From NCBI RefSeq assembly GCF_003073475.1, contig NZ_CP029033.1:496001-560000 (forward strand): 64,000 nt of DNA, written 5' to 3'. Origin of the DNA: Actinobaculum sp. 313. Lineage in GTDB: Bacteria > Actinomycetota > Actinomycetes > Actinomycetales > Actinomycetaceae. Made by a program: the position numbers and the translations under genes. Shown here one piece after another: positions 9,496-18,823 of this stretch. The notes under the pieces were generated by a model. That model was not told the origin of the DNA, made no database searches, and saw nothing but the letters and a program-made list of their open reading frames with translations. Each line of letters starts with the position of its first letter. Within the stretch, counting starts at the first letter, position 1.

Positions 9496-9819
9496 TCAAA
9501 CTGCGAAATTCATGAGGAGAACAAAGCAGAGGGTCCCGGCAGCAACCGAGAGGATGGTCCGGCGTCCGCATATCAGGTGCACGGCGGCGGTTACCGCGGC
9601 AGCAATTCCCGTGTACAGGAGGGGTGCGCCGGACGCTGCCGTGCGGAAGGTCGCTGCTGCGAGTATGCCGAGAATCCCAACCGGCATCCACACGGCCATC
9701 CGCGAGACGAAGCGGGATTCGCGCAGCGGTTTGAGTATGGCGAAGGGGATCGCGCGCAGCGCCACGGTAATTGCGGCGGCAACGCCGACGACGGCGAGAA
9801 TCGCTCCGGTACTAGGCAT
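9496..9819 (-). CDS. azlD: AzlD-like branched-chain amino acid exporter subunit
   Basis: A small membrane protein of 107 residues from ATG 9819, with four hydrophobic stretches (AILAVVGVAAAITVALRAIP, then VSRMAVWMPVGILGILAA and two C-terminal helices). Length and the ALRAIPFAIL...R..VSRM pattern fit the AzlD family. The start lies inside the end of azlC (8-bp overlap), the standard azlCD layout. A longer reading from 9906 would add 29 residues that duplicate coding sequence of azlC in another frame and is rejected. Confidence 0.85.
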   Translation of the reverse strand: MPSTGAILAVVGVAAAITVALRAIPFAILKPLRESRFVSRMAVWMPVGILGILAAATFRTAASGAPLLYTGIAAAVTAAVHLICGRRTILSVAAGTLCFVLLMNFAV

Positions 9820-10570
9820 AGGGCCATGCCCCTTTATTGCGAGTGAACAGGTAACGGATCCCGAGTGACGCCGCGAATAACAGCATGGAGGTGAAAATGA
9901 CTGCACCCGGAGTCGCGACTATTGCAATGGCGAAGCTGAGGGCCGCCAGTAGCAAAGAGGGAACGGTCGCCAACGAGCGGGCGGCGTCGAGCGTCAGGGT
10001 GATGAAGAGTGCGCATAGGGCGAAATCAAGGCCTTTGATCTGCCCGGGCAGCAGGGAGCCGAGGAGGACGCCGACCATGCCGCCACCGACCCAGTACATC
10101 TGCAGAGATACTTGCAGCGCAATAAGGCGTGCCGGTGTCCACCCGTGTGGATGCGCAGTGGTGATGGCGTAGGCCTCGTCCGTCATCGCGTAAACCGAAT
10201 ACACGCGCGCAAAGCGGCCACGTAACACGCGCAGCGGGAAGGAGAAAGAGTAGAAGACGTGGCGGAAGTTGACGAAGAAAGTAGTCAGTGCCACCGTTGC
10301 CAGCGGCGCGCCGCCTGTCATAAGGCTGATTAACAGGAGCTCCAAGGATCCCGCATAGACCGCGCACGAGGTCAGCGGAGCAACCCACCACGGCAGCCCG
10401 GCCTGCAACACGAGCAGGCCGAAGGCGACACCGAGGGGAAACATGCCCAGCCCAACGGCCAGCGACATGCGGATTCCGGTGGTGACCTCGTGTTTCACCG
10501 GATCAGTCTCCCACTGTGCCCATAGCACCGGCCACTTCGCCCGATTGCTGGTAGGTAGAGCCGCTACCAT
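9812..10570 (-). CDS. azlC: AzlC-like branched-chain amino acid exporter
   Basis: A protein of 252 residues with multiple membrane helices and AzlC hallmarks: GIRMSLAVGLGMFPLGVAFG, a YAGSLELLLI segment and the conserved TTFFVNFRHVFYSFS helix. With AzlD it forms an exporter for branched-chain amino acids and analogues such as azaleucine. The first ~25 residues are hydrophilic, so an internal start is possible. It sits between the siderophore half-transporters and the FepC-like ATPase on the opposite strand to the former, and its link to iron uptake is unclear. Confidence 0.87.
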   Translation of the reverse strand: MVAALPTSNRAKWPVLWAQWETDPVKHEVTTGIRMSLAVGLGMFPLGVAFGLLVLQAGLPWWVAPLTSCAVYAGSLELLLISLMTGGAPLATVALTTFFVNFRHVFYSFSFPLRVLRGRFARVYSVYAMTDEAYAITTAHPHGWTPARLIALQVSLQMYWVGGGMVGVLLGSLLPGQIKGLDFALCALFITLTLDAARSLATVPSLLLAALSFAIAIVATPGAVIFTSMLLFAASLGIRYLFTRNKGAWPYA

Positions 10571-10729
10571 CTAGCCAAAGAGCGGTCCGGTGGGTGTGCG
10601 AATTCGCCACAGCTGCCGTTCGATTCAAGGGATGAGCGAGCGTTGCCCGGTCACACATTGTCGGCATGTATTGCCCGTTCTTCCCTCCCGCGCCCCGTGA
10701 TGTACGGCGCCAGCGCACACTGCATGCTG

Positions 10730-11572
10730 CTAGTCGATATTCCTTTGCATCAAGGGCACAACAAGCGGCGTACCTGACTCCGGATCCGGGATGACGCGGC
10801 ACGAAACACCAAAGACTCTGTGCACCAGATCTGCGGTAATCACGTCTTCCGGGCTGCCATGGGCAAGAATCTTTCCGTCGTGCATGGCGATAATCTCGTC
10901 GCAGTACCGACCGGCCTGGTTCAGATCGTGTAAGACCGCAACAATCGTGGTGCCGTACTCGTCCACGAGCTCTCGGCACAAATCGAGTACATCGAGTTGG
11001 TGGGCGAGATCGAGGAATGTGGTGGGCTCGTCCAGCAGCAGGATATCCGTCTGTTGTGCAAGTACCATGGCAATCCATACGCGTTGCCGTTGGCCGCCTG
11101 AGAGTGCGGTCACGGGCTCTTTGGCGAGCTCGGAGGTATGGGTGCGTTGCAGAGCACGGGCGACGGCGGCTTCGTCGTCGCCGGTCCACTGATGAAGAAG
11201 GTTCTGATGCGGGTAACGTCCTCGCGCGACCAGATCGGCAACAGTGATCCCGTCCGGTGCCGTTGCGGACTGTGGCAGCAGGCCGATGATACGCGCGAAT
11301 TCCTTGGAACCGTAGGCGCTCACCGCTCGTCCATTGAGAAACACGTCGCCGCTGTGGGCTGCCAGAACGCGACCGCAGGCTTTCAAGAGCGTGGATTTCC
11401 CACAGGCATTCGGCCCGATGATGGCCGTCATTTTACGTGGTGCTACCTGTAACGACACCCCGTGTAGGATCTCGGGCGCTGATCGTGAATAGGCCAGGTG
11501 TAGGGAGTCGACGTGTAGGTGGGCGCCCGCCGTTTCAGCAGCGTGCGCCCACCTGTGTGGTTCATGTGTCAC
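10730..11572 (-). CDS. Ferric-siderophore importer ATP-binding protein (FepC-like)
   Basis: A protein of 280 residues with Walker A GPNACGKST, signature ALSGGQRQRVWIAMVLAQ, Walker B DILLLDEPTTFLDLAHQ and H-loop VLHDLNQAGRYCDE. The LDLAHQLDVLDL stretch is diagnostic of the iron-siderophore ATPases (FepC, FhuC). It follows the binding-protein gene by 29 bp on the same strand and serves the two FecCD permeases encoded divergently at 12793 and 13838. It is intact, unlike several other genes of the locus. Confidence 0.9.
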   Translation of the reverse strand: MTHEPHRWAHAAETAGAHLHVDSLHLAYSRSAPEILHGVSLQVAPRKMTAIIGPNACGKSTLLKACGRVLAAHSGDVFLNGRAVSAYGSKEFARIIGLLPQSATAPDGITVADLVARGRYPHQNLLHQWTGDDEAAVARALQRTHTSELAKEPVTALSGGQRQRVWIAMVLAQQTDILLLDEPTTFLDLAHQLDVLDLCRELVDEYGTTIVAVLHDLNQAGRYCDEIIAMHDGKILAHGSPEDVITADLVHRVFGVSCRVIPDPESGTPLVVPLMQRNID

Positions 11573-11601
11573 GAATACCTCGTGCCGTGCTACCGGGAGC
11601 G

Positions 11602-12675
11602 CTATTTGCCGAGCCGTTCGCTCAGTGTGGACAGCACGAGGTTGGCCGCCGTCGGTCCGGCGTTCAGATAGAAGGGGTCGTTGTCGACGGCGACGGCATG
11701 GTTCGTGGTGACAGCCTCAAGAGTGTTCCACAGCGGCAGGGACTCCAGTTCGCTGTTGTCGCCGCCATTCACGCCGTAGAACAGCCAGGTTCCGTCGGCT
11801 TGTGCGAGTTCCTCGGAGCTGATATCTAAAGAGGTCTCGTCGGTGAAACTCTGCGATTCAGGTCGGGAAATCCCGGCGTCCTCGGCAATAGACCCGCTGA
11901 AGGAGGATACGCCGTAGACGCGAATACGATCACCATTCTTGGTTAGGAAGGATACCGTCTCATCCGGGTCAACCTCGGTAGCGAGCTGATCGGCTTTCTC
12001 ATGGTAGTCGTCAAGAATGCCTTGCGCTTGCTCGATGCGTCCGAGTGCGTCGGCCAGGAGCAGGAAGTCGGACTTCCAGTTCACTCCGGTTCCCTCGGTA
12101 ACGACGGTTGGTGCAATGGCCGTGAGGGATTCGTATAGGCCGTCAGAATCCTTCTTCCCCGCGTTGTTGATGAGAATGAGGTCGGGGTTCAAGCTGGCGA
12201 TATCCTCGATGGACGGTTCGGTGCGGCTTCCAACGTATGTGATGTCATCGAACTGCTCGGCCAAATCTGGGAATGCATCGCGCAAGTATTGCGGAACAGT
12301 TTCCGTATTGCTTGGCGCGGTGGTTCCCGCCGGCACGACGCCGAGGGTGAGCAGGCCGTCAATTTGACCGGTGGAAATGACGACGACGCGCTGCGGCTCC
12401 GCCTCAATGGTTGTCTCGCCCTGGAAATGCTTGACGGTACGCGGGAAGACGCCGTCGGCTTCGCCAGAGCCCATGCCGTCGGCCATGGTGCGTGGAGCAA
12501 TATAGTCCGTACCAGAGGTAGCAGCGCTGTTTGACGTCTCCGCGGAGGCCGTAGCAGTTGCCGCGCCGCTGGTGGTCACATTGTCGGAAGTTGAGTTTGA
12601 ACAGGCCGTCAGACCTGTTAGAGCGATGGTGAGGGCTCCGGCAGTAAGCGCAGCCCGAAGAGAGATTGTTGACAT
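11602..12675 (-). CDS. Iron-siderophore substrate-binding lipoprotein
   Basis: A protein of 357 residues. The signal peptide ends in lipobox LTAC (about residue 25), followed by a Ser/Thr-rich linker and a periplasmic-binding-protein domain of the FepB/FhuD class: RVVVISTGQIDGLLTLGVVPAGTT, an ASLNPDLILIN helix end, and a long connecting helix around LADALGRIEQAQGIL. It captures the ferric siderophore outside the membrane and hands it to the FecCD permeases. The start codon abuts a DtxR-like box, and no ribosome site is seen, so a leaderless or near-leaderless iron-repressed transcript is likely. Confidence 0.9.
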   Translation of the reverse strand: MSTISLRAALTAGALTIALTGLTACSNSTSDNVTTSGAATATASAETSNSAATSGTDYIAPRTMADGMGSGEADGVFPRTVKHFQGETTIEAEPQRVVVISTGQIDGLLTLGVVPAGTTAPSNTETVPQYLRDAFPDLAEQFDDITYVGSRTEPSIEDIASLNPDLILINNAGKKDSDGLYESLTAIAPTVVTEGTGVNWKSDFLLLADALGRIEQAQGILDDYHEKADQLATEVDPDETVSFLTKNGDRIRVYGVSSFSGSIAEDAGISRPESQSFTDETSLDISSEELAQADGTWLFYGVNGGDNSELESLPLWNTLEAVTTNHAVAVDNDPFYLNAGPTAANLVLSTLSERLGK

Positions 12676-12693
12676 GAGGTTAGCCTACCCACA
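12675..12693. promoter_or_regulatory. DtxR/IdeR-like iron box at the importer divergent promoter
   Basis: The word TGAGGTTAGCCTACCCACA matches the DtxR/IdeR consensus at about 15 of 19 positions and contains the near-perfect core AGGTTAGCCTA. It begins at the first base of the binding-protein start codon, and the divergent permease gene starts at 12793, so one bound repressor could control both directions. Confidence 0.65.
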
Positions 12694-12792
12694 CGTAACT
12701 TCTTCTTAGTAGAGTGTGGACGTGGAATATGGCCAAGGTCACCGAGGAGGGGTTACTACTCAGGTGCGATTTAGGGGCCCAGCGGGAGCAGT

Positions 12793-13833
12793 GTGCCCAC
12801 GAAAGGAAGGGGTGCGGATGCGAAAGAAAAAGGTCCAGCGCCTGCGCGTGTGATTGGTGTCGTCATTGTCTGCCTTGTTGTTCTTATCGGGCTATTCATT
12901 CTTAGCATTGCCATCGGGGCTAACAACATGTCGCTTGCGGACGTGTGGCGCGGGATAAGCGCGAGCTCCTCCCAGCGGGATACCCTGCCGGAGGCCATCA
13001 TCGTCTGGCAGTTGCGCATGCCGCGCACGTTTCTGGCTGTTCTCGCCGGGGCGGCACTCGCGGTGGCCGGTGTGGTCATGCAGGCGCTTACCCGAAACCC
13101 ACTAGCGGAGCCGGGCCTGCTCGGAGTGAACTCCGGTGCCGCCTTTGCCGTCGTGTGCGCGACGCTGTTTCTGGACATTACGGAACCGAACCGGTACGTA
13201 TGGTTCGCCTTTTTCGGGGCAGCGGTGGTGGCCTGTCTCGTCTACGTGGTATCGGTACGAAGAATAACGCGCAATGATCGTGCGCATTTGGTGCTGGTGG
13301 GGGCTGCTATTAGTGCCGCGCTGTCCTCCTGCACCGGGGTCCTGACCATGTCGCACACCGACGTATTCAATTCTTACCGCTTCTGGGTTATAGGCTCGGT
13401 TGCGAATCGTGGCTATGAGGTTTCCATGCCACTGCTTCCGTTGTTCGTGGTGGGGTTTATGTTGGCCTTCGCGGCGGGGCCGACGCTGAACGCCATGGCG
13501 CTCGGCGACGAGCAGGCACAGGCGCTCGGTGTACGCCTTGCTGCGGCGCGGTCCGTTTCTCTCTTGGCCATTACCTTGCTATGCGGTGCGACGACGGCGG
13601 CTTGTGGCCCCATCAGTTTCGTCGGGCTGGCCATTCCGCATATGCTGCGCCTCTTAGTCGGCGTCGATCAGCGGCGCTTGTTGGTGTTTTCGCTGTTGAC
13701 CGGGCCGAGTTTCATGTTGGGGGCGGATATTATCGGCAGGGTTGCGGCGGCCGGTGAACTAGAAGTCGGAATCGTGACGGCATTCGTGGGAGCGCCGGTG
13801 CTCCTCGCAATTCTGCTGCGGAAGGTGCGGTGA
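12793..13833 (+). CDS. FecCD-family siderophore permease 1
   Basis: A protein of 346 residues from GTG 12793, with a basic N-terminus and about nine hydrophobic helices. Family hallmarks include LRMPRTFLAVLAGAALAVAG, VVMQALTRNPLAEPGLLGVN, a GDEQAQALGV cytoplasmic coupling helix and GPISFVGLAIPHMLRLLVG. It pairs with the second permease to form the channel of the ferric-siderophore importer. It appears intact. The next gene starts 5 bp downstream. Confidence 0.9.
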   Translation: MPTKGRGADAKEKGPAPARVIGVVIVCLVVLIGLFILSIAIGANNMSLADVWRGISASSSQRDTLPEAIIVWQLRMPRTFLAVLAGAALAVAGVVMQALTRNPLAEPGLLGVNSGAAFAVVCATLFLDITEPNRYVWFAFFGAAVVACLVYVVSVRRITRNDRAHLVLVGAAISAALSSCTGVLTMSHTDVFNSYRFWVIGSVANRGYEVSMPLLPLFVVGFMLAFAAGPTLNAMALGDEQAQALGVRLAAARSVSLLAITLLCGATTAACGPISFVGLAIPHMLRLLVGVDQRRLLVFSLLTGPSFMLGADIIGRVAAAGELEVGIVTAFVGAPVLLAILLRKVR

Positions 13834-13837
13834 TCGC

Positions 13838-15024
13838 GTGAAAGGCAAAAGGAGCGTGAGGGAAGTCCGAGGGGCCGCAAGTGCGGCTCAAGTAGGTATG
13901 GAGGAAGTAGATCCGTGTGCAGGAAAGACGGGCTGTGCGGGGCAGCCCCAAGGGTGCGTGAGCTCTCTCGTCGCGAACATGGGGCGTTTTTTACCGGCAG
14001 GATACCGGCGGCTCTCTCTGCCGGGCGGTGGGAGCTTGCTTCTGCATAGACGCAGTGTCACAGTAACCGGAATGCTCCTGCTGGCAGCTGTTGCCATCGG
14101 TTGCGTGACTCTGACAACGGGCTCCTACGATATTCCGATGGCGCGAATCATTGAGATCTTGCGTGGCGGGCAGGAGGGTACGGATGCGTATCTGGTGCTG
14201 AACCAGCGCCTGCCGCGAGTGGTTGCCGCGCTACTCATCGGCATATGCCTGGCTGCATCAGGCGTGATCTTTCAAACCCTGTCGTCTAATGCTCTTGGGA
14301 GTCCGGATCTCATCGGTTTCACCACCGGTGCGACGACGGGCGGACTCGTGGTGATTATCGTGATGGGCCGTTCCACTGGCAATGTTCTGATGTTAGGAGC
14401 CTTCTGTGGCGGTCTCGCCACCGCGACGGCTGTGCTTCTTGTCGCCCGGGCCGGGGCCGGTACAGGGGAACGGTTGGTGGTGGCGGGTATTGCGATTGCC
14501 GCCATGCTCTCGTCGGTTAACGACTATTTGGTGAGCCGTGCGGATATTGAGACGGCTGAGGCGGCACGCGTATGGCAGCATGGCAGCCTTAACGTCATCA
14601 CGTGGCGCAGTGTTGTGCCCTGGCTCTTGGTGCCGCAGTTGGGATTCCGCTGGCGATGGGTGCTGGGCGGGTTTTGCGCTATCTCGAATTAGGCGACGAC
14701 GTCGCAATTGGTGTGGGTTTACCGTTGCGGCGCGTGCAGATCGGCCTTGCCGTGCTCGGCGTGGGGCTGGCGGCCGTCGCCGTGGCGAGTGGCGGTCCGA
14801 TTGGTTTCGTTGCACTTGCGGCACCGCAGTTGGCGCGTCGGTTAGCCCGGTCCCCGGGTGCGGCGATGGTGCCAGCAATGGCGATGGGCGCGGCCCTGTT
14901 AGTGTGCAGCGATCTAATTGCGCAGCGGGCGCTGAGCCCCTTCCAGATCCCGGTGGGTCTGGTCACGGGGGCGATAGGCGGGTTGTATTTGGTGGCAATG
15001 CTGTTGCGGCGTCGCAGCGCATGA
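13838..15024 (+). pseudogene. FecCD-family siderophore permease 2 with a single-base frameshift
   Basis: The first reading frame (GTG 13838 to TAG 14692) gives QRLPRVVAALLIGICLAASG, SSNALGSPDLIGFTTGAT and up to RSVVPW. The C-terminal third lies one frame over: ALGAAVGIPLAMGAGRVLR, LELGDDVAIGVGLPLRRVQ, GPIGFVALAAPQLARRL and so on to TGA 15024. Joining them at TGGCT (14621-14625) by restoring one G gives a continuous FepG-like protein. No transposon or other lesion is present, so either a recent mutation or a sequence error explains it. The N-terminal ~55 residues before the first helix are longer than usual. Confidence 0.85.
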
Positions 15025-15039
15025 GAACGAACGCACGCA

Positions 15040-15125
15040 GCGCGTGAGAGCTACCAGTGCGTGAGAACGTACGCAGTGCGTGAGTTGCTACGCAGAGCGT
15101 GAGACCATACAAAGTGCGTGAGTCG
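15040..15125. repeat. Degenerate repeat with GCGTGAG core
   Basis: About four imperfect copies of a unit near 22 bp, each ending in a CAGTGCGTGAG-like core, lie immediately downstream of the second permease. The remainder of the gap to 15231 shows no gene. Confidence 0.6.
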
Positions 15126-15231
15126 CTAAGCGTGAGGATGCAGGAGTTAGGGACGTACTCGGGAGAACCCACCCGACAGGAGCTGGGGCAGGTCATGCGC
15201 GTTCTGCCCAGCCGATATATCGGTCCAGCGA

Positions 15232-15560
15232 CTATCTATCGCGGACGCTTCCCGTACGTACATCTCGGATGTACTTAGCGGGAACGCCACCGACGATGGT
15301 TAGCGGTGCGACGTCTTTGGTGACAACAGCTCCGGCTGCAATAATTGCGCCTTCGCCAATGGTGACACCGCCAAGGATCGTCACATTGGGGCCTATCCAA
15401 ACATTCGGGCCGATGTGGATAGGTGCGGGATGGAGGAGAGCGCGGTGGGCGGGATCCTCATCGTGGTTCAGAGTCGCCAGCACAGCGTTATGGCCGATGA
15501 GGAAGGTCGCTCCTGCAATCGGGTTGTTCCCACGCCCGGCGGTTCTTCCTGCGGTCGAAG
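15232..15560 (-). pseudogene. Hexapeptide-repeat O-acetyltransferase, C-terminal remnant
   Basis: The readable part (ATG 15483 or upstream frame to ~15560) is the left-handed beta-helix end of a maltose/galactoside acetyltransferase type protein: [18 protein letters not shown], then [36 protein letters not shown] and [13 protein letters not shown]. Family members are ~190 residues; only ~105 remain, and the upstream sequence loses similarity before running into the neighbouring lipoprotein gene. The catalytic His of the family lies in the retained NHDED area. It is most likely a truncated, non-functional gene. Confidence 0.7.
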
Positions 15561-15582
15561 GTCGCTGCCGGATTCTGCGAGA

Positions 15583-16276
15583 TCAGTCGCTGAACTTGAG
15601 GCCGTTCAACTGCTCAACCATGGAGTTGAGCGTCTCCTCGTCGGGCGCGTTGATAGTGATATTCCACTGCACGCCATCCACAGCAACAATATAGATCCGT
15701 CCCGGTAGTCGCCATCGCCGTATCTCAAGATGTCGGTTGCCGCAGCGGGAAATTCGCCTAATTTGGTGACATCGGTCGTTGTCGAGTCGGTATACCCCCC
15801 GCTGATGAGCAGATCAGTCATCTCTTGACTGCTTGGAATTTGGTCAACGAAAACGTCGTCGCGCCGGAACACATAGTTGCAATACGGATCATCGGGGGCA
15901 ACAGCCATTCCGCCTTGCGGGTTGTCGTTGCTGCTGAAGTAGTAACCGCTGGGCGGCGTGAATTCAGCGGTCCGGCTTCCATCGGCGGAGAACGTGAAGA
16001 CGCCGTCGTGGAGAGCGTACTCCTCTACGGCCTCAACGTTGTTGCCGGTTGGAGAACGCGTGGGGGAAGGTGATGGAGAACCGCTTGTTGTATCTGTGCT
16101 CGGTGCGGGCGCTGGTGCTGGCGCCAATGTGACACTCGGTGCTGGTGTTGTGGTTTCGATATCGAGTCCGCCTGCAGTTGTCCAAAGATCGCAAGCGGTT
16201 AACGTGGCGCCGAGCAGCGACAGGCAGGCGATGCCTGCAAGGCCCGCGTTACACGGTGAGAAGACGGTGTCATCAT
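15583..16276 (-). pseudogene. Secreted lipoprotein with two single-base frameshifts
   Basis: Read in pieces this is one lipoprotein. ATGATG (16271-16276), preceded by a GAAGGGA ribosome site, begins MMTPSSHRVTR. After one missing base in CGCGGGCC (16241-16248) the frame becomes GLAGIACLSLLGATLTACDL, a textbook lipoprotein signal with lipobox LTAC. A Thr/Pro/Ala-rich linker follows, then a globular domain (GVFTFSADGSRTAEFTPPSG). Near 15697-15704 a second missing base shifts the frame; the corrected end reads IYIVAVDGVQWNITINAPD and finishes LNGLKFSD before TGA at 15583-15585. No named family is recognised. Two independent losses in one short gene make sequence error worth testing. Confidence 0.7.
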
Positions 16277-16864
16277 GATTGGTTTTCCCTTCTATGTTGT
16301 ATCCACCTTGGCACAAGACGCCGCGCCGCGCCATGGGGAAAGATACCCATGGCGATTTTGATGATTTTGCTTGTGTGATCGCGTGCGATGTGGTATGCGC
16401 CGAATGTTGCCTACGGGGTGCGGGGTGGTCCGTCGGCCTCGTCGGATGTTGTCCTGCGGGGTGGAGCGGCCGACGGCGGGACGGCGCAGTGCGGCAGTGA
16501 TGGGAGGGATCGGGCGCGTGATGGTTGCTCGTGGCGGGTGGTGTGGGGTCATGTTTCGCCGCTCCACTCGAGTGATGGCGGTCGTGGGTCGTCATGTTCT
16601 TGTAGTTGCGGAAGGATGGGATTCTGATGGTGTGGGCGGGGTATCTGCCTGGTGGGGTAGGCGGTTCTCGTTGTCTTTTGGTTCTGGTCGGGCTGTTGGG
16701 TTTCGTTGGCTGCGGTTATGGCGTGGTGGCATGTGACTCTCCTTGTCGTGCGTGGTCTTCGCTGTCAGATGGGGCAACGTGTGCGGTTCTGTCTCCTCAC
16801 GTCGGGTTACCGTCTGCGAGGGGTCGAGGCAGTGTGAGGCGTTGTAATGGTTGCCGCTGTTGCT
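16277..16864. other. 588-bp gap, no supportable gene
   Basis: Only overlapping short frames rich in Arg, Pro and His occur here, without ribosome sites or recognisable products. A plus-strand frame from 16606 contains a hydrophobic stretch ending GFVGCG that mimics a lipobox, but nothing downstream looks like a protein. The right part (from 16804) is the 3' flank that is duplicated with the next gene. Confidence 0.5.
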
Positions 16865-17803
16865 CTAGTTGGTGGTGGGTATGAGGATGAAGGTTTCGGG
16901 TGGGTCGGGGTCGGTGCGTTGGTCTTGGAAGCTCATGACGGTGGGGGTGAAGTCTCCGGGGACTTGGTAGTACAACCAGCCTTCACCGGTTTCACCTTGT
17001 TCAAGCCAGTGGACCTTCACAAGGTATTCGTCGCCGTGGTAGCCGGCAGTGTCCATGTGGTGTTCGTAGTAGGTGCCTTTCGAGATGCCGATAATGTACC
17101 GGTCAAGATCCACGTAAGGGGCAACTCGGTCTGTGCCGTTGTTGGTGATGCGGAGTTTGACGCCGACGTATTTGTGTCCTTCGATGTACACGGGTTGGTC
17201 GGCGGCGGCGAGGATGTCGTTCACATTAGGTGAGTATTCCAAGATTTCAACGGTCCATTCGCCGACTTGGGTGGGGCCTGTGGATACTGGTGCGGACGCT
17301 GATGCTGACGGCAGAATCAGGGGTGACACGGTCACTGTCGCCGTGGCGGTGGGCGTGTCGCTCATTGTTGTCCCATTAGGTGTGGTCGAGGTTGTTGGTA
17401 TCAGTGTTGTCGTGGCGACCGGTTGTGTGCTGGGCGTGGTCCGCCCCGCGATCATGATCCCGGCGATGACGACGGCCACGACTACTAGGGCGCCGAGGAG
17501 CGCCCATGCCCAGCCGCGCGGGCCCCGCCGCGTGGTGGGTGGTGTGGTAGTCGTCTGCGGCGTGCCACTACTGTTCGTGTGTTGGCGCATATGCGGGGCT
17601 CTGTTTGGCGGGAATGCCTGCGGTCCATCGGCAGGCGGTGGTGTGGTCATGGGGAGAGTGTCCTTGTCTCGTTCAGTTCCAGCCGTGGCGTGTGGGGAAA
17701 CGCGGGCGTGTGCCTCTCGCGTCCGGGTTACCGTTTGTGAGGGGTCGAGGCAGTGTGCGGCGTTGTAATGGTTGCCGCTGTTGCTCTAGTTGGTGGTGGG
17801 TAT
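16804..17803. repeat. Tandem gene duplication unit including 3' flank (period ~921 bp)
   Basis: The sequence GGGTTACCGT followed by a GAGGGGTCGAGGCAGTGTG-like stretch and the gene 3' end starts at 16804 and again near 17725. The non-coding 3' flank and the C-terminal halves of the two genes are nearly identical, whereas the anchors and linkers differ. This is a tandem duplication, with later gene conversion a possible cause of the uneven identity. Confidence 0.8.
16865..17650 (-). CDS. Membrane-anchored DUF4352-like protein, tandem paralogue A
   Basis: A protein of 261 residues. The cytoplasmic N-terminus (~45 residues) is rich in Pro, Thr and Asn, followed by one transmembrane helix (GWAWALLGALVVVAVVIAG), a Ser/Thr/Pro linker with TVTVSPLILPSASASAPVS, and an exported beta-sandwich-like domain starting VGEWTVEILEYSPNVND and containing YVGVKLRITNNGTDRV and WLYYQVPGDFTP. 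The pattern of a Ser/Thr linker before a domain with strands of the ITNNG type resembles DUF4352/telokin-like proteins of Gram-positive bacteria. The function is unknown. It is nearly identical to the next gene over its exported domain. Confidence 0.75.
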   Translation of the reverse strand: MTTPPPADGPQAFPPNRAPHMRQHTNSSGTPQTTTTPPTTRRGPRGWAWALLGALVVVAVVIAGIMIAGRTTPSTQPVATTTLIPTTSTTPNGTTMSDTPTATATVTVSPLILPSASASAPVSTGPTQVGEWTVEILEYSPNVNDILAAADQPVYIEGHKYVGVKLRITNNGTDRVAPYVDLDRYIIGISKGTYYEHHMDTAGYHGDEYLVKVHWLEQGETGEGWLYYQVPGDFTPTVMSFQDQRTDPDPPETFILIPTTN

Positions 17804-18526
17804 GAGGATGAAGGTTTCGGGTGGGTCGGGGTCGGTGCGTTGGTCTTGGAAGCTCATGACGGTGGGTGTGAAGTCTCCAGGCACTTGGTAGTACAACCAA
17901 CCCTCACCGGTCTCACCAGGTTCAAGACGGTAGACCTCAGCCAGGTATTCGTCACCCGGGTAACCGGCGGTGTCCATGTGGTGTTCGTAATAGGTGCCTT
18001 TCGAGATACCGATAATGTACCGATCAAGATCAACATACGGGCCGACACGTTCTGTGCCGTTGTTGGTGATGCGGAGCCTGACGCCGACGTATTTGTGTCC
18101 CTCGACGGTGACGGGGTGGTCGGCGGCGGCGAGGATATCGTTCACATTAGGTGAGTATTCCAGGATTTCAACGGTCCATTCGCCGACCTGGGTGGGACCG
18201 GTGGATACTGGTGCGGACGCAGATGCCGACGGCAGAATCAGGGGTGACACGGTCACTGTCGCCGTGGCAGTGGACGTCTCAGGCACGGTCGTCCCACCAG
18301 ACGAAGCCGACGCCGTCGGTTCCGGCGTCGACGTGGCGACTGGTTGTTTGCTGGGCGTGCTCCGTCCCGCGATAATGATGCCAGCGACCACGACAGCCAC
18401 GACCACCAGAGCGCCAATGAGCGCCCAGACCCAGCCGCGCGGGCCCGGCCGGGCGGCTGGTGGAGTGGTAGCGCCGTGGGTTGGGTCAGGTGTGTTGCCG
18501 TGTGGAGTTGGTGGTGTGGTGGTCAT
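17786..18526 (-). CDS. Membrane-anchored DUF4352-like protein, tandem paralogue B
   Basis: A protein of 246 residues, same architecture as paralogue A: hydrophilic N-terminus, membrane helix (GWVWALIGALVVVAVVVAG), variable Thr-rich linker, then an exported domain (VGEWTVEILEYSPNVND, YVGVRLRITNNGTERV, GEGWLYYQVPGDFTP) that differs from A at only a handful of positions. It lies upstream of A on the same strand and divergent from the type VII substrate operon at 18824, with a 297-bp gap between them that contains no further gene. It may be a surface partner of that operon, but this is inference from position. Confidence 0.75.
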   Translation of the reverse strand: MTTTPPTPHGNTPDPTHGATTPPAARPGPRGWVWALIGALVVVAVVVAGIIIAGRSTPSKQPVATSTPEPTASASSGGTTVPETSTATATVTVSPLILPSASASAPVSTGPTQVGEWTVEILEYSPNVNDILAAADHPVTVEGHKYVGVRLRITNNGTERVGPYVDLDRYIIGISKGTYYEHHMDTAGYPGDEYLAEVYRLEPGETGEGWLYYQVPGDFTPTVMSFQDQRTDPDPPETFILIPTTN

Positions 18527-18823
18527 GTCGCTCCGCTCTGCTTGACTGCTGTGGGTTGTCTTTTGTGTAGATTGTGGCAGATCACGGAGCGGTGTGCAGT
18601 TTCTGATGAGTTTTCGTCATCGTTGTCGGGGTGTGACACGCGGTGTGACCTGCGTAAACATGTTGGGACGTCATTCTGGTGAGGGAGTGCGGGTTGTTAT
18701 TCGTTGTAGACAGGGCTTGGTTTGCCGGGTAGAGTCTGTTCCATCACACACGATTCTGTTCCGGATTCGGGGTGCTCACCGAGTACGACCCTAACTGGGA
18801 CACGAGGGGAGAGGGGACAGCAG

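Noticed and set aside
16606-16884. Plus-strand frame with a hydrophobic stretch and GFVGCG lipobox-like end
   Set aside because: Sequence after the would-be lipobox is not protein-like and it runs into the duplicated 3' flank of an opposing gene.
18722-18823. Upstream GTG start adding 34 residues to the PPE-like protein
   Set aside because: The added residues are unlike the protein and a strong ribosome site precedes ATG 18824.
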